Shown here: positions 10,251 to 19,649 of the stretch, in pieces
Layout of the letters: the number at the start of each line of letters is the position of its first letter
Position numbering within the stretch: the first letter of the stretch is position 1
DNA from: Streptomyces violaceusniger
GTDB lineage: Bacteria > Actinomycetota > Actinomycetes > Streptomycetales > Streptomycetaceae
DNA: 64,000 bases
Direction of reading: 5' to 3'
NCBI GenBank assembly: GCA_005405945.1
Contig: BJHW01000001.1
Coordinates: 496,001-560,000 of the forward strand
Notes under the pieces: generated by a model
Told to the model about the DNA's origin: nothing
The model's database searches: none
Seen by the model: only the letters and a program-made list of their open reading frames with translations
Translations under genes and position numbers: made by a program

Positions 10251-10264
10251 ATGAGCACGCTCAT
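10251..10264. promoter_or_regulatory. Second inverted repeat ATGAGC-N2-GCTCAT
   Basis: ATGAGCACGCTCAT, six-base arms with a two-base centre, about 98 bases downstream of the first repeat and 177 bases before the importer start. The pair could let one regulator control both divergent genes. A start codon reading through this element also exists but has no ribosome binding site. Confidence 0.4.
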
Positions 10265-10440
10265 CCTGTTGACTCACTCAAGTCGACCGGCTCTTATGTG
10301 TGACCAAGGCCAGCGCTCCATCCGAGTTGTTCACGAGAGGCTGTCATCCCCGCGGCCCAGCCCTCGGGCCGGGCAAGTGAACCGGACCACCGTCTGCCGG
10401 CCGGACATCCGGCCGGTGGCCACGATGAGCGGAGTCGTTC

Positions 10441-11798
10441 ATGTCAGCGAAGGTCCGCGCGGTCGGCGCGAAGAGATCGGGAAAGCGACGCGGACGCCTC
10501 GGGGTCATGGCCGCGGGGGCGTGCTCGCCCTGGTGGCCGTTGCCGCCTGCGGCAGCGGATCTGCCGGGACCCGGGACGGCTTCCATCCGGTGAAGCAGAC
10601 AGACGGCACGTTGACGGTGTGGGTCGACTCCACACGCCTGGCGGCTGCGAAACTGTACAAGGCCCGGCATCCCTCGGTGAAGATGGACATCGTCACCTAC
10701 GACGGGGACGCCAATGGCTCCACCTACCTGCGCACCAAGGTGAGCCTGTTCAACCGCACCCGCCACGGCTGGCCGGACGTGGTCTTCAGCTCCCAGAACA
10801 ACGAGACGTCCTGGGCCGCGGGGGCGGGTTTCACCGCCCTCTGGACAAGGGGCTGATCCCCAAGTCCACGCTGGCGGGCTGGGCCAAGGGGCGAACGACC
10901 CGTGCACCGTCGACGGAACGCTCTATTGCCTGCGCAACGACCTGGCGCAGACCGTGCTCTGGTACGACGCCGACCTCATGACGAAGTGGGGATACCAGGT
11001 CCCCCGCACGTGGGAGGAGTACGAGGCCTTGGGCGAGAAGGTCGCCGCCGAGCATCCCGGCTACCTGATCGGCTCCGCGGGTGACGCGTTCACACCCGAG
11101 ATCTATCTGTGGGCGGGCAAGTGCGGAGCCAACCACATCACCGGGCCGAAGGCGGTGACGGTCGATACCGGCGGCGCCAACTGCAGGCGCATGGCCGGCC
11201 TCCTGGACACCTTGCTCAAGAACAGGACGTTCTCCTCGAGCAGCGTCTTCAGTTCGGACTTCGACAAGAACGCCGCTGACAAAATCCTCATGATGCCCGG
11301 CCCGTCGTGGTATGGCGGCTCGCTGTTCCAGGGATCGTTCAGGACTCCGGCTCATCGGATCGCGGTCGCACCGATGCCTCAGTGGTCCGGGGATTCCCGT
11401 CCGTCCGTCGGCAACGTCGGGGGAGGCACATGGCTGCTGTCCGCGCACAGTGCGCACCTGAAGGCGGCGACCGCCTTCCTCACCTGGGTGACCACGTCGG
11501 ACGACTACCAGGGCAAGAAGGCTCCCGGCTATCCCGCGTACGCGCCCGCGGCCAGCACCTGGCTGGCCCAACAGGCGTCCTCCGGGTACTACGCGAACGA
11601 CATCACCCGTCCTCTGCGGACCGCGGCCAACCAGGTGTGGCCCGGCTGGGGTACGGCCAGTTCAGCCAGGAGGCCATCTGGGCGGCGACCGTCACACCGG
11701 AGCTGACCGCGGGGAAGAGCGTGGTCTCGACCCTGCCGGCCTGGGAGCGAGCGATCGTGAACTACGCGCGCGCCGACGGGTACGAGGTGAGCCGGTGA
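10441..11798 (+). CDS. Sugar ABC transporter solute-binding lipoprotein (four frameshifts)
   Basis: CUT1-type extracellular sugar-binding protein, about 453 aa when repaired. From ATG 10441 the leader is MSAKVRAVGAKRSGKRRGRL, then a hydrophobic stretch and lipobox VAAC, so it is a membrane-tethered lipoprotein. Later segments match the family (RTWEEYEALGEKVAAEHPG, ADKILMMPGPSWYGG, GGGTWLLSAHS). The frame changes at G5 10515-10519, near 10836-10841, at G4 10888-10891 and at G4 11648-11651. Each is explained by one missing base, and adding it gives smooth protein. The end overlaps the permease start (GTGAG), so the importer genes are translationally coupled. No ATPase gene is nearby; a shared MsiK-type ATPase is the usual Streptomyces solution. 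Confidence 0.84.
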
Positions 11799-12712
11799 GC
11801 GCGCCGTCCGCGGACGCCGGCCGGGCTCGCCGGCCGATCGCCCGCCGGGTCCGGCCGGCCGGCCGTTCCGGCCACGGTTTCGTCGCGGCGTATGCGGTGC
11901 TCCTGGTCGCGTTCGGCGTGGTCCCGACCGTCTACGCGGTCCGCTTCGCCTTCACCGACGCGGGTGGCACCTTCGTGGGCCTGTCGAACTTCGCCACGGC
12001 CGCGCGGGACTTCCGGTTCGTCGCCGCCGTCGAGCACGTGGGGATCTATCTGGTGTGCTGGCTCGCCAGTCTGGTGGTGTTCTCCGTAGGCCTGGCTCTG
12101 CTGCTGCACCGGCTGGCCGCCCAGGGCATGAGCAAGCTGCTGCGCTTCGTCTACTACCTGCCCGGCGCACTGGCGGGCGCGGCGAGCGTGATGGTCTGGC
12201 TGTTTGTACTCGACCCCGCGGTCAGTCCGGTCGGTTTCCTGCTGCGCGGGCTCGGTTTCTCCACGTTCGCCCAGGTCATCGCTCCCTCGCACCTCCCCGT
12301 CCTGTTCACCCTGATCGCCTTCTGGACCGGGGCAGGTGGATGGATCATCGTGATGTACGGGGCGTTGAACAACATCTCGCCGGACGTCATGGAAGCGGCA
12401 CGGATCGATGGCGCGGGGCCCTGGCAGACCGCATGGCGGATCCAGATCCCGCTGCTGCGCAAGTGGATCGTCTACATGGTGATCCTCGCCTTCGCGGGCG
12501 GCACCCAGCTCTTCGTCGAGCCGCAGCTCCTGTCGCAGGCCAGCGTCGGCGTCGCCGGACGCGACTACTCGCTCAATCAGCTGTCGTACGACTTCGCCTT
12601 CCAGAACAACGACGTGAACACCGCGGCGGCCGTCTCGGTGGAGCTGCTGGTGGTCTCCGTCGTCGTCGCCGCGGTCTTCGTCGCCCGATCGGGGTTCTTC
12701 GATGCGGACTGA
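11795..12712 (+). CDS. Sugar ABC transporter permease (MalF/UgpA type)
   Basis: 305-aa inner-membrane permease with six predicted transmembrane segments, the first at about residues 27-50. The EAA loop that contacts the ATPase is seen near residue 195 (EAARIDGAGPWQTAWRIQIP). It starts at GTG inside the last codons of the binding-protein gene and overlaps the second permease start by 11 bases, so the three subunits are made as a unit. With its partner it should import the oligosaccharide or monosaccharide released by the upstream GH54/27/43/78 enzymes; the actual substrate cannot be read from sequence. Confidence 0.9.
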   Translation: MSAPSADAGRARRPIARRVRPAGRSGHGFVAAYAVLLVAFGVVPTVYAVRFAFTDAGGTFVGLSNFATAARDFRFVAAVEHVGIYLVCWLASLVVFSVGLALLLHRLAAQGMSKLLRFVYYLPGALAGAASVMVWLFVLDPAVSPVGFLLRGLGFSTFAQVIAPSHLPVLFTLIAFWTGAGGWIIVMYGALNNISPDVMEAARIDGAGPWQTAWRIQIPLLRKWIVYMVILAFAGGTQLFVEPQLLSQASVGVAGRDYSLNQLSYDFAFQNNDVNTAAAVSVELLVVSVVVAAVFVARSGFFDAD

Positions 12713-13648
12713 CACCCGGACGACCGCTCCCCCGCTTCCGCCTCCCGCGGCGGTACCGCGGCCCCGGGGGAGGCCGCGCCGCGCCACCCGCCGCCTTGGG
12801 GTCCAGCCGCTGCCCGCCCTGGTACTCGCGCTGTTCCTGGTCTTCTTCGTGCTCCCCGCGCTGTGGCTGGTGCTGGCCGCCACCAAGACCGACAGCCAGC
12901 TGGTGCACAGCAATCCGCTGGCCTTCGGATCCTGGCGGGCGCTGCGGGCGAACTGGGACGCGCTGACGGACTACCAGGACAACGCCGTCTTCCTGTGGCT
13001 GCGCAACTCGGCGCTGTACGCGTTCCTCGCCCTGGTCATCACCCTGTGCGTGGCGATCCCGCGGGCTACGGACTGGCGATGACCGAGTTCCGGGGGAGGC
13101 ACACGCTGTTGATCGCCACCCTGGTGGTGATGCTCATGCCGAACGCCACCCTGGTGGTTCCGCTGTTCCTGGAAGTCAACGCGGTGCATTTGATCGGCTC
13201 GATGTGGTCGATCATCCTGCCGTACGCCTTCTATCCCTTCGGCGTGTACCTGACCTACATCTACTTCAGTACCGCACTGCCGCCGGAGCTGCTGGACGCG
13301 GCCAGGCTCGACGGCTGCTCCGAGATCGGTGTGTTCCGTCGCGTCGCCCTTCCCCTGGCCGCTCCGGTCGTCGCCCTCGTCGGCTTCTTCAGCTTCGTGG
13401 CGAACTGGACGAACTACTTCCTTCCCTACGTCATGCTGCCCGACAGTCGCCAGTTCCCGGTGCAGGTGGGCCTGGGGGACGCTGCTGAACGACGTCCCCA
13501 GTTCAACCCCACGGTCGGCTCACTCGCCGTCCAGCGTCCCGAACTGGCACTGGCCACACTGCTGGCCATCACTCCGGTACTGGTCGTCTTCCTCTTCTCC
13601 CAACGCTTCCTGGTGGCCGGCATGCTCGCCGGCGCCACGAAGAACTGA
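12702..13648 (+). CDS. Sugar ABC transporter permease (MalG type, one frameshift plus a local double indel)
   Basis: Second CUT1 permease, about 315 aa, with a long basic N-terminus, six membrane segments and the EAA loop LLDAARLDGCSEIGVFRRVAL. The reading frame breaks near 13062, where ATCCCGCGGG probably lacks a G; repaired it reads AIPAGYGLAMTEF. Further on (about 13476-13497) the frame is kept but the text GLGDAAERRPQFNP deviates from the expected GLGTLLNDVPQFNP. An extra G in the G5 run and a missing C in the following C4 run would explain this compensated shift. The gene overlaps the preceding permease and ends ATKN, as in MalG homologues. Confidence 0.86.
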
Positions 13649-13698
13649 GCCCCCGCGCACGCCGTGTCCGGGTGCCGCCTCGCCTGAATGGAGATCCG

Positions 13699-15630
13699 AT
13701 GCGCCCCGTCATCACAGCCTCGGTGCCGTTGCTGGAGCCACCGGGCTGGGCCACCGCGCAGCGGGCGCTCTTCGACCTGCTCGACGAGGCCTGGCGCCGG
13801 TTCGCGGCGGACTTCACGGAGGGCGACGGGCGGTTGAAGTACCGCGGCCGGCTGAGTTCCCGCGACGGCGCGGACGACTTCTACGAGGCCTTCTTCAACT
13901 GGCCGCAGCTCTACCTGCTCGGCGGGCACAGCGATCTGCTCGCGGCGTCCGAACGGCACTGGGAGGGAGTCACCCGGCAGCTGACCGAGCTGGGCATGCT
14001 GAGGGACGAGTTCGAACGGGGTTACGACTGGTTCCACCAGGGCGAGAGCATGCTGGCGTTCTACTTCCTGTGCATGGCCGCTCCCGAGCGCTTCTCCCGG
14101 CGGGCGCGCCGCTTCGCGGAGCTGTACGTGGACCCGAAGTACGGCAACTACGACCCCGCACACCGCATCATCCGCCGGCCGCACAACGGCAGCGACCCAC
14201 GGCGCAAGGGGCTGTTCGACGGCGACGCCTATCCCTGGCTCCCGAGGGAAGCCCGGATGTACGGCTTCCCCCTGGAGTGGACGCTGGAGGCGGGGTCCGA
14301 CACACCGCCGCCGGGCCGTGACCCGCGGCTGGGCGAGGAGATGCGCCGCAGGATGGGCGAGGGAGACACCGCGGTCAATCTGGCCGCGACCGGACTGGTC
14401 CTCAACGCCTGGATCCTCACGGGGGAGGACCGCCACCGCGACTGGATCGCCGAGTACGTGGGCGCCTGGCGGGAGCGTGCCGCTGCCCGCGGCGGCGTCC
14501 TGCCGGACAACGTGGCCCCCGACGGCACGGTGGGCGGACTGCTGGAGGGCCGCTGGTACGGCGGTCACTACGGCTGGTCCTGGCCACACGGGTGGTACAG
14601 CGTGGGGCATGCCGCGATCACCGCCGCCCTGGCCGGGGCAGCGGCCACGGGCGACGACTCCTGCCTGGACCTCGTGCGTCCCGCCCTGGACGAGATCATC
14701 GCGCAGGGCAAGGTCATGGCCTTCATGGACTCGGACTCCAGCCTGCGGTCCAAATGGAACGTCCAACTGGGCGAGGACGTGGTCACACCCACGCTGCATG
14801 TGCCGTTCCGGCACGCGGACCGGGGCTGGTTCGACTACAACCCGATGCTGATGGCCGTCCCGATGGCTCTGTGGCACCACTCCTCCTCGGCCGCGGACAG
14901 GGAACGCCTCGAACGGCTCCGCTCCGCCTGCGGCTACGACTGGCGCACGGTACGCCCCTTCCGCAGCAAGGAGGAGGCCGGGCACGAGGAGCCCTGGTTC
15001 GCCTACCTCTGCGGCGACGACCCCTCCTACCCGGAGCGGATCCTGGCCGCCGCGCAGGCCCAGGTCCGCCACCGGCTCACCCGCATGGAACGCTTCCGCG
15101 GCACCGACGTGTCCGAAGCCGACATCCACCTGTGGCAGCAGTCGAACCCGGTCGTCACCGAGGCCCTGGTACAGCTCACCTGGGGCGCGCCACAAGTCGT
15201 CTACAACGGCGGCCTGCAACAGGCACGGGTGCGGTACTACGACGCCACCGCCGCACGCCCGGGCCTGCCCCCTTCGGTGGCGGCCCTGGTCTCGCGCATC
15301 GACCCGGAGGCCACCGTCGTGGACTTGGTCAACCTCGATCCCCAGGCCCCGCGATCGGTGATCGTGCAGGCCGGGGCCTTCGCCGAACACACCATCCGGG
15401 CTGTCCACCACACCGCCTGCGAGGACCCCTCCTGGATCGGCGACCTGTACGACTACGGCCACGGCCGGCCCCCCGTCACATCCGCCACCATCCAGGCCGA
15501 CGCTCCCTGGCTACAGGTGGACCTGCCCCGTTCCACCCGGATCCGCCTGACACTCCAGCTCGACCTGCGCACCCGGCCGCCGTCCTACCGGACGCCGTTC
15601 CGCGGACACGACCCCGGGGCGACGTCATGA
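13699..15630 (+). CDS. Unrecognised 643-aa protein in the sugar locus, probable (alpha/alpha) toroid enzyme
   Basis: I cannot name a family. ATG 13699 has GGAG 7 bases upstream. There is no signal peptide, so it is cytoplasmic. The sequence is rich in Trp, Tyr, His and Asp with regularly spaced helices (GMLRDEFERGYDWFHQGESM, YAYPWLPREARMYGFPLEWT-like text, GHYGWSWPHGWYSVGHAA, FMDSDSSLRSKWNVQLGED), the look of (alpha/alpha)6 toroid glycosidases or lyases. The last 130 residues (from about TVVDLVNLDPQAPRSVIVQAG) look like a C-terminal beta sandwich. It lies 50 bases after the MalG permease and overlaps the next gene's possible ATG (ATGA at 15627), so it is likely in the importer operon and may process the imported oligosaccharide. 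GH105- or GH127-like roles were considered but no signature motif was found. Confidence 0.8.
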   Translation: MRPVITASVPLLEPPGWATAQRALFDLLDEAWRRFAADFTEGDGRLKYRGRLSSRDGADDFYEAFFNWPQLYLLGGHSDLLAASERHWEGVTRQLTELGMLRDEFERGYDWFHQGESMLAFYFLCMAAPERFSRRARRFAELYVDPKYGNYDPAHRIIRRPHNGSDPRRKGLFDGDAYPWLPREARMYGFPLEWTLEAGSDTPPPGRDPRLGEEMRRRMGEGDTAVNLAATGLVLNAWILTGEDRHRDWIAEYVGAWRERAAARGGVLPDNVAPDGTVGGLLEGRWYGGHYGWSWPHGWYSVGHAAITAALAGAAATGDDSCLDLVRPALDEIIAQGKVMAFMDSDSSLRSKWNVQLGEDVVTPTLHVPFRHADRGWFDYNPMLMAVPMALWHHSSSAADRERLERLRSACGYDWRTVRPFRSKEEAGHEEPWFAYLCGDDPSYPERILAAAQAQVRHRLTRMERFRGTDVSEADIHLWQQSNPVVTEALVQLTWGAPQVVYNGGLQQARVRYYDATAARPGLPPSVAALVSRIDPEATVVDLVNLDPQAPRSVIVQAGAFAEHTIRAVHHTACEDPSWIGDLYDYGHGRPPVTSATIQADAPWLQVDLPRSTRIRLTLQLDLRTRPPSYRTPFRGHDPGATS

Positions 15631-15713
15631 ACGCGCCTGACCCACTCGCCCCACCGCACGGAACGGACCGGCCGTCGCCGACCGACTCCACCACGTCAAC
15701 CCCGGGACCAGTC

Positions 15714-17761
15714 ATGCATCGATATCCAGGAATGGCCCTCGCGGCCCTCGCCGCGGCCGCCACCGCCCTCACCGGCCTCGCCGCGGCTCCCGCGAACGCC
15801 TCGGCCCCCGTGTCGCCACGGTCGTCGTCGCCCCCGGGGGCAGCGACCGCAACCAGGGCACGGCAGACCACCCCGTGGCCACCCTCGACCGGGCCCAGCG
15901 CCTCGCGCGTGACCTGTCGGACACCTCCGACGTGGTCGTGGAGCTGTCCGGCGGCACCTACCACCTGGCGAAACCCTGGAAGCTCAGCAGCGCCGACTCG
16001 GGCCGCAACGGCCACACCGTCACCTGGCGGGCGCAGCCCGGCGAGACACCCGTCGTGTCCGGCGGCCGACGGGTGACCGGCTGGCGGCTCGAGAACGCGG
16101 CGTCGAACATCTACGTCGCACAGGTGCCGACGGGCAAGGATTCACGGCAGCTCTATGTGGACGGCACCCTCGCGCCCCGCGCCTCGATCACCATCTCGCG
16201 CAATGACGTGAAGGTGACACAGACCGGGCTGACCATCGTCAATCCCGCGCTGAACTACCTCGCCTCACTGCCCCGGCAGGACCGCATCGAAGTGGAGAGC
16301 CAGAACTCCTTCACCGACCGGTACGCGCCCGTGCGAAGCATCAGCGGCACCACCATCGCCATGCAGCAACCGGCCTGGAACAACAACAACTGGGGCTACG
16401 ACACCCTCGCCAAACCCTTCGCCGGCGGCACCCTCCTGCTGGAGAACTCCTATTCCTTCCTCAAGACCGCGGGCCAGTGGTACCTTGACCCGGACGCGGG
16501 CCTCCTCTACTACAAGGCACCCGCCGGCCAAGACCCGAACGACAGGGACATCGAACTGCCGCAGCTTACCTCGCTGCTGCAGATCGGCGGCACCTACGAC
16601 AACCCGGCCCGGAACATCACCATCGAGGGTGTCCGCTTCGAGTACTCCACCTGGCTCCAGCCGGGCACCTCGACCGGCTACGCCAACCAGCAGAACGGCA
16701 CCTTCATCCCGTCCGCGTACCCCCAACCCGCCGACGTCCTCACGTCCTGCCAGTCCGGCTGCCCGCTGTTCGAGGGCACCCGCAACGGCTGGCACCAGAT
16801 ACCGGCGGCCGTGCAGGTCTCGGCGGCAAGCGACATCACCTTCACCGGGGACACCTTCACCCATCTGGGCCAGGTGGCCCTCGGCATCGGCAACGACGCG
16901 AACGCCCACGCCTCCGGTCTCGGCCTCGGCACATCAGGCATCACCGTCCACGGCAACACCTTCGTCGAAAGCTCCGGAGCGGGCATCGTGGCCGGCGGTG
17001 TGCAGCCCGACGCCCACCACCCGTCACATCCCGCGATGGTCAACAAGGACATCACCATCACGGACAACCTGGTGACAAAGGTCGCCCAGGACTACAAGGA
17101 CATGTCCGGCATCCTGTCCACCTACGTCACCCACGCGGTGATCGAGCACAACGAGGTCTCCGACCTCGCCTACGACGGCATCGACGTCGGCTGGGGCTGG
17201 GGCGCCAACGACCCCGGCGGCAGCACGGACTACAAGAACCGCGGCCTGTACAACTACCAACCGGTCTACACCACGCCGACGACGCTCTCGGACAACGTCG
17301 TCCGCTACAACCTCATCCACGGCACCAAGAAGGTTTTCCATGACGGCGGCAGCCTGTACAACCTGTCGGCGAGCCCCGGAACCGTCATGGAGGGCAACTA
17401 CATCTACGACAACCGCAACACCGTCGGCCTCTACCTGGACGAGGGCTCCCGCCACGTCACACTGCGGCACAACGTGATCCAGGACGCCGGCGTGTGGGCC
17501 TTCACCAACGCCAGCGGAACCAACAACACCAACGACAGCACGTTCTCGGAGAACTGGTACAACACCGGTGCGACCCAGGTGGCGACCGGCGCTCCGCACA
17601 ACAACGTCCTGAGCGGCAACGTCAAGGTGAGCGGCGGGAACTGGCCGTCGGCGGCACGCCAGGTCATGGAACAGGCCGGCATCGAACCCGGGCTGCGCGC
17701 CGACGCCGGGCACTCCGCGTTGGCGCCGAACGGCGCCGCCCCGAAGCACCGGACCTCCTGA
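15714..17761 (+). CDS. Secreted right-handed beta-helix carbohydrate-active enzyme (one frameshift)
   Basis: Exported protein of about 682 aa. From ATG 15714 the leader is MHRYPGMALAALAAAATAL, ending near ANASA; an earlier in-frame ATG at 15627 overlaps the previous stop. The mature part opens VVVAPGGSDRNQGTADHPVA, the usual start of parallel beta-helix polysaccharide enzymes, and shows stacked N-rich turns (NITIEGVRFEYS, GITVHGNTFVES, DITITDNLVTK, VIEHNEVSD, VRYNLIHG). Asp/His-rich DGIDVGWGWG and KVFHDGGSLYN segments may be catalytic. The family resembles GH141/GH120-like or PL-type helices, but I cannot choose. The frame breaks at C5 15805-15809; one more C restores it. Confidence 0.82.
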
Positions 17762-17763
17762 AT

Positions 17764-17889
17764 CCCGCGTCTGGACAGACCGAGCTCCGTGGCCAGCTGC
17801 TGCTCGGGCGGCAGCTTGGCGCCCGGCGGCAGTTCGCCGGACTGGATCAGCTCCCTGATGCGGGCGATCGCCTTGTCGGTCAAGGACAC
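17764..17889 (-). pseudogene. Truncated GntR-family regulator (HTH half only)
   Basis: From 17889 the product reads MSLTDKAIARIRELIQSGEL, then PPEQQLATELGLSR, the first 42 residues of a GntR/FadR winged helix. After that the frame runs antisense into the beta-helix gene with no family sequence. The regulator was evidently cut off by the event that placed the 3' end of the beta-helix gene here. It abuts the 40-bp palindrome at 17892-17931. Confidence 0.6.
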
Positions 17890-17891
17890 AG

Positions 17892-17931
17892 CGGTGCCCC
17901 TCGGTCCGCGATCGCGGACCGAGGGGCACCG
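17892..17931 (-). terminator. Perfect 40-bp palindromic terminator downstream of phytase
   Basis: Twenty-base arms with no loop; the left arm starts CGGTGCCCCTCGG and the centre is CGCGATCGCG. It begins 18 bases beyond the phytase stop. In RNA a stem of about 18 pairs forms. Being symmetric, it would also stop any plus-strand transcript leaving the beta-helix gene. Confidence 0.75.
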
Positions 17932-17948
17932 GTCGGGTTCGCCCGCCG

Positions 17949-19262
17949 TCAGCGGAAGCTGAGTCCGGTGGCGGTGGAGAGGTCGCCCAGGTCCACGTAC
18001 TTGTAGTTGGAGCCCTCCCGGGGCTCACCGTCGTCGCCGGTCACCGTGGGGGTGTCCGGGGCGTCCTGGATCACGGCGAGCCCATGCGGGTATGCCGAAC
18101 CGAACGACTGGTTGACGATGTCCAGGCTGTCGGTGCCGTCGGCACCGTCGACCGCGCCCTTGCCCGCGACGACCCGGAAGCTCTTCACGAACGGGGTGCC
18201 CTTGGCCGGGTCACGGTCGTACATCGCGAAGGTGCTGTCGCCCTGGCTGGAGACGACGACATAGCCACCGCCGCCCGTCCGGTCGAGCAGCGTGATGCCC
18301 TCGACGTCCGCGGTGAGGTGGTCCCCGCCGAAGCCGGGGTCCTCGCCGGGGGTGCACTCCCCGGTGGCGGGATCCTGGGTGTATGGGACACCGAAGTCCC
18401 TGACCTTGTCGATCAAGGTGGGCTCACCGGTGAGATCGGCGCGCAACCGCCAGACACCCACGTCCTCCTGGCCGGCGTAGAGCATGCCGTTCGCGGGGTC
18501 GACCCGCATGCCCTCGAGGTAGGGCTGCTCGCCCGGGTCCTCGCAGGGGGTCCACGTCTTGCCGTTGGGCAGGGTGAAGGTGGTGGGGAAGCCGATGGTG
18601 CGGATCTTGCGGTAGCCGTAGTCGCCGTCCGCTTCCTTCGTCAGCTCCAGCAGGGCGACCTGATTGGCCGTTTCCTGGGTGACCACGGCGTAGATCCGGC
18701 CCGTCTTCTTGTCCTTCCAGGAGGCCAGCCCGTAGGCGGTGGCCTGCTTGTTCACCTCGTCCTGGTCGGCCGAGAAGATGTACGGGGCGGACTTCTCGGC
18801 GGTGACGTCCTTGACGGGGCCCTCCGCACGGCTGCGGTCGATGCTGTAGATGACCAGTTTGTCGCGGCCGCGGTCGGTGGCGATGGCCAGATTGGCGCCG
18901 TCGATGACGTCCACGTTGTTGATGCGGCCCGGCTTGTCCTCGGCGCTGGGCGCATTCGGAGCGGGGAGTGACTGGACCTCGTGTGCCGCGAGGTCGTATA
19001 CCCGCAGACCGCCGACCTTCGCGGTGCCCAGTACCAGACTCTTGGCCGGGTCGTTGGGGTCACGCCAGATCGCCGGGTCGTCAGCGCTGGACTCGCCGCC
19101 CGCCGCGTCATCGAACATGCTGGGCGTTTCGGCCTTGGCGGCGACCTCGGCGACCGTCGGGGTGGGGCCCGCCTGAGCGGGCGCGGCGACGGCGGCCATG
19201 ACCACCGCGGATGCGGTGATCGTCAAGTAGCGCTTATGGAATGCCTTGCGCGCGTGAGACAT
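17949..19262 (-). CDS. Secreted beta-propeller phytase (3-phytase)
   Basis: 437-aa exported enzyme releasing phosphate from phytate in a calcium-dependent way. ATG 19262 follows AAAGG; residues 1-33 are a signal peptide (AVVMAAVAAPAQA). Propeller hallmarks are DDAAGGESSADDPAIWRDPN, a Ca-binding start, then RINNVDVIDG, ATDRGRDKLVIYSID, EQPYLEGMRVDP, DVEGITLLDRTGG and FAMYDRDP. The overall length matches Bacillus-type phytases plus a C-terminal tail. Ending at LSFR, it is followed at once by the 40-bp terminator. The gene is monocistronic. Phosphate-starvation control would be expected, and GTTCAC-like half-sites occur upstream on the minus strand, but I do not see a clean Pho box. Confidence 0.9.
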   Translation of the reverse strand: MSHARKAFHKRYLTITASAVVMAAVAAPAQAGPTPTVAEVAAKAETPSMFDDAAGGESSADDPAIWRDPNDPAKSLVLGTAKVGGLRVYDLAAHEVQSLPAPNAPSAEDKPGRINNVDVIDGANLAIATDRGRDKLVIYSIDRSRAEGPVKDVTAEKSAPYIFSADQDEVNKQATAYGLASWKDKKTGRIYAVVTQETANQVALLELTKEADGDYGYRKIRTIGFPTTFTLPNGKTWTPCEDPGEQPYLEGMRVDPANGMLYAGQEDVGVWRLRADLTGEPTLIDKVRDFGVPYTQDPATGECTPGEDPGFGGDHLTADVEGITLLDRTGGGGYVVVSSQGDSTFAMYDRDPAKGTPFVKSFRVVAGKGAVDGADGTDSLDIVNQSFGSAYPHGLAVIQDAPDTPTVTGDDGEPREGSNYKYVDLGDLSTATGLSFR

Positions 19263-19401
19263 GAATGCCTTTCCGGAGGTGGGCAGGAGAATGCTTTTGT
19301 TCGCAGGTGACAAGCGCGTGCAGGCAGGTTGCCCGCACCGTGGGGCCAACGTGAACGGTAGGGGTGAGCGACGTCAGCGCCTCACCTCGGCCACGCCGTG
19401 A

Positions 19402-19437
19402 GTCAACGGACCGGCTGTGGTCAACGGACCGGCTGTG
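19402..19437. repeat. Two perfect 18-bp tandem copies upstream of phytase
   Basis: The unit GTCAACGGACCGGCTGTG occurs at 19402-19419 and 19420-19437 with no change. It lies about 140 bases upstream of the phytase start and about 210 bases before the small secreted protein gene. It could be a duplicated regulator half-site or a recent slippage event. Confidence 0.6.
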
Positions 19438-19649
19438 GTTCGCCGCACGGGCACACACTCCGCCCGGTACGGGCCGCGTGCCCGGGGCGAGGCTGCTGAC
19501 CAGTCGTCCGGGGTTGGGGCAGCCAATACGGACCAGGCACGGCAAAGCTTCAGGTGTTCGCCACTCCCCCGCCCGCTGCGCGCCATCCAGACAGGGGGTT
19601 GATCGCATACCGTTCCGCCCCTCGAATCGATCAACATCCTGGAGGGGAT

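Noticed and set aside
13426..15462. A 678-codon minus-strand frame opposite the unknown gene
   Set aside because: Gly/Val/Arg-rich shadow; the plus-strand frame has a ribosome binding site, coupling and protein-like composition.
19345..19375. Pho box upstream of phytase
   Set aside because: GCTCAC and GTTCAC half-sites occur on the minus strand but 13 bases apart, not in the usual 11-bp direct-repeat register.
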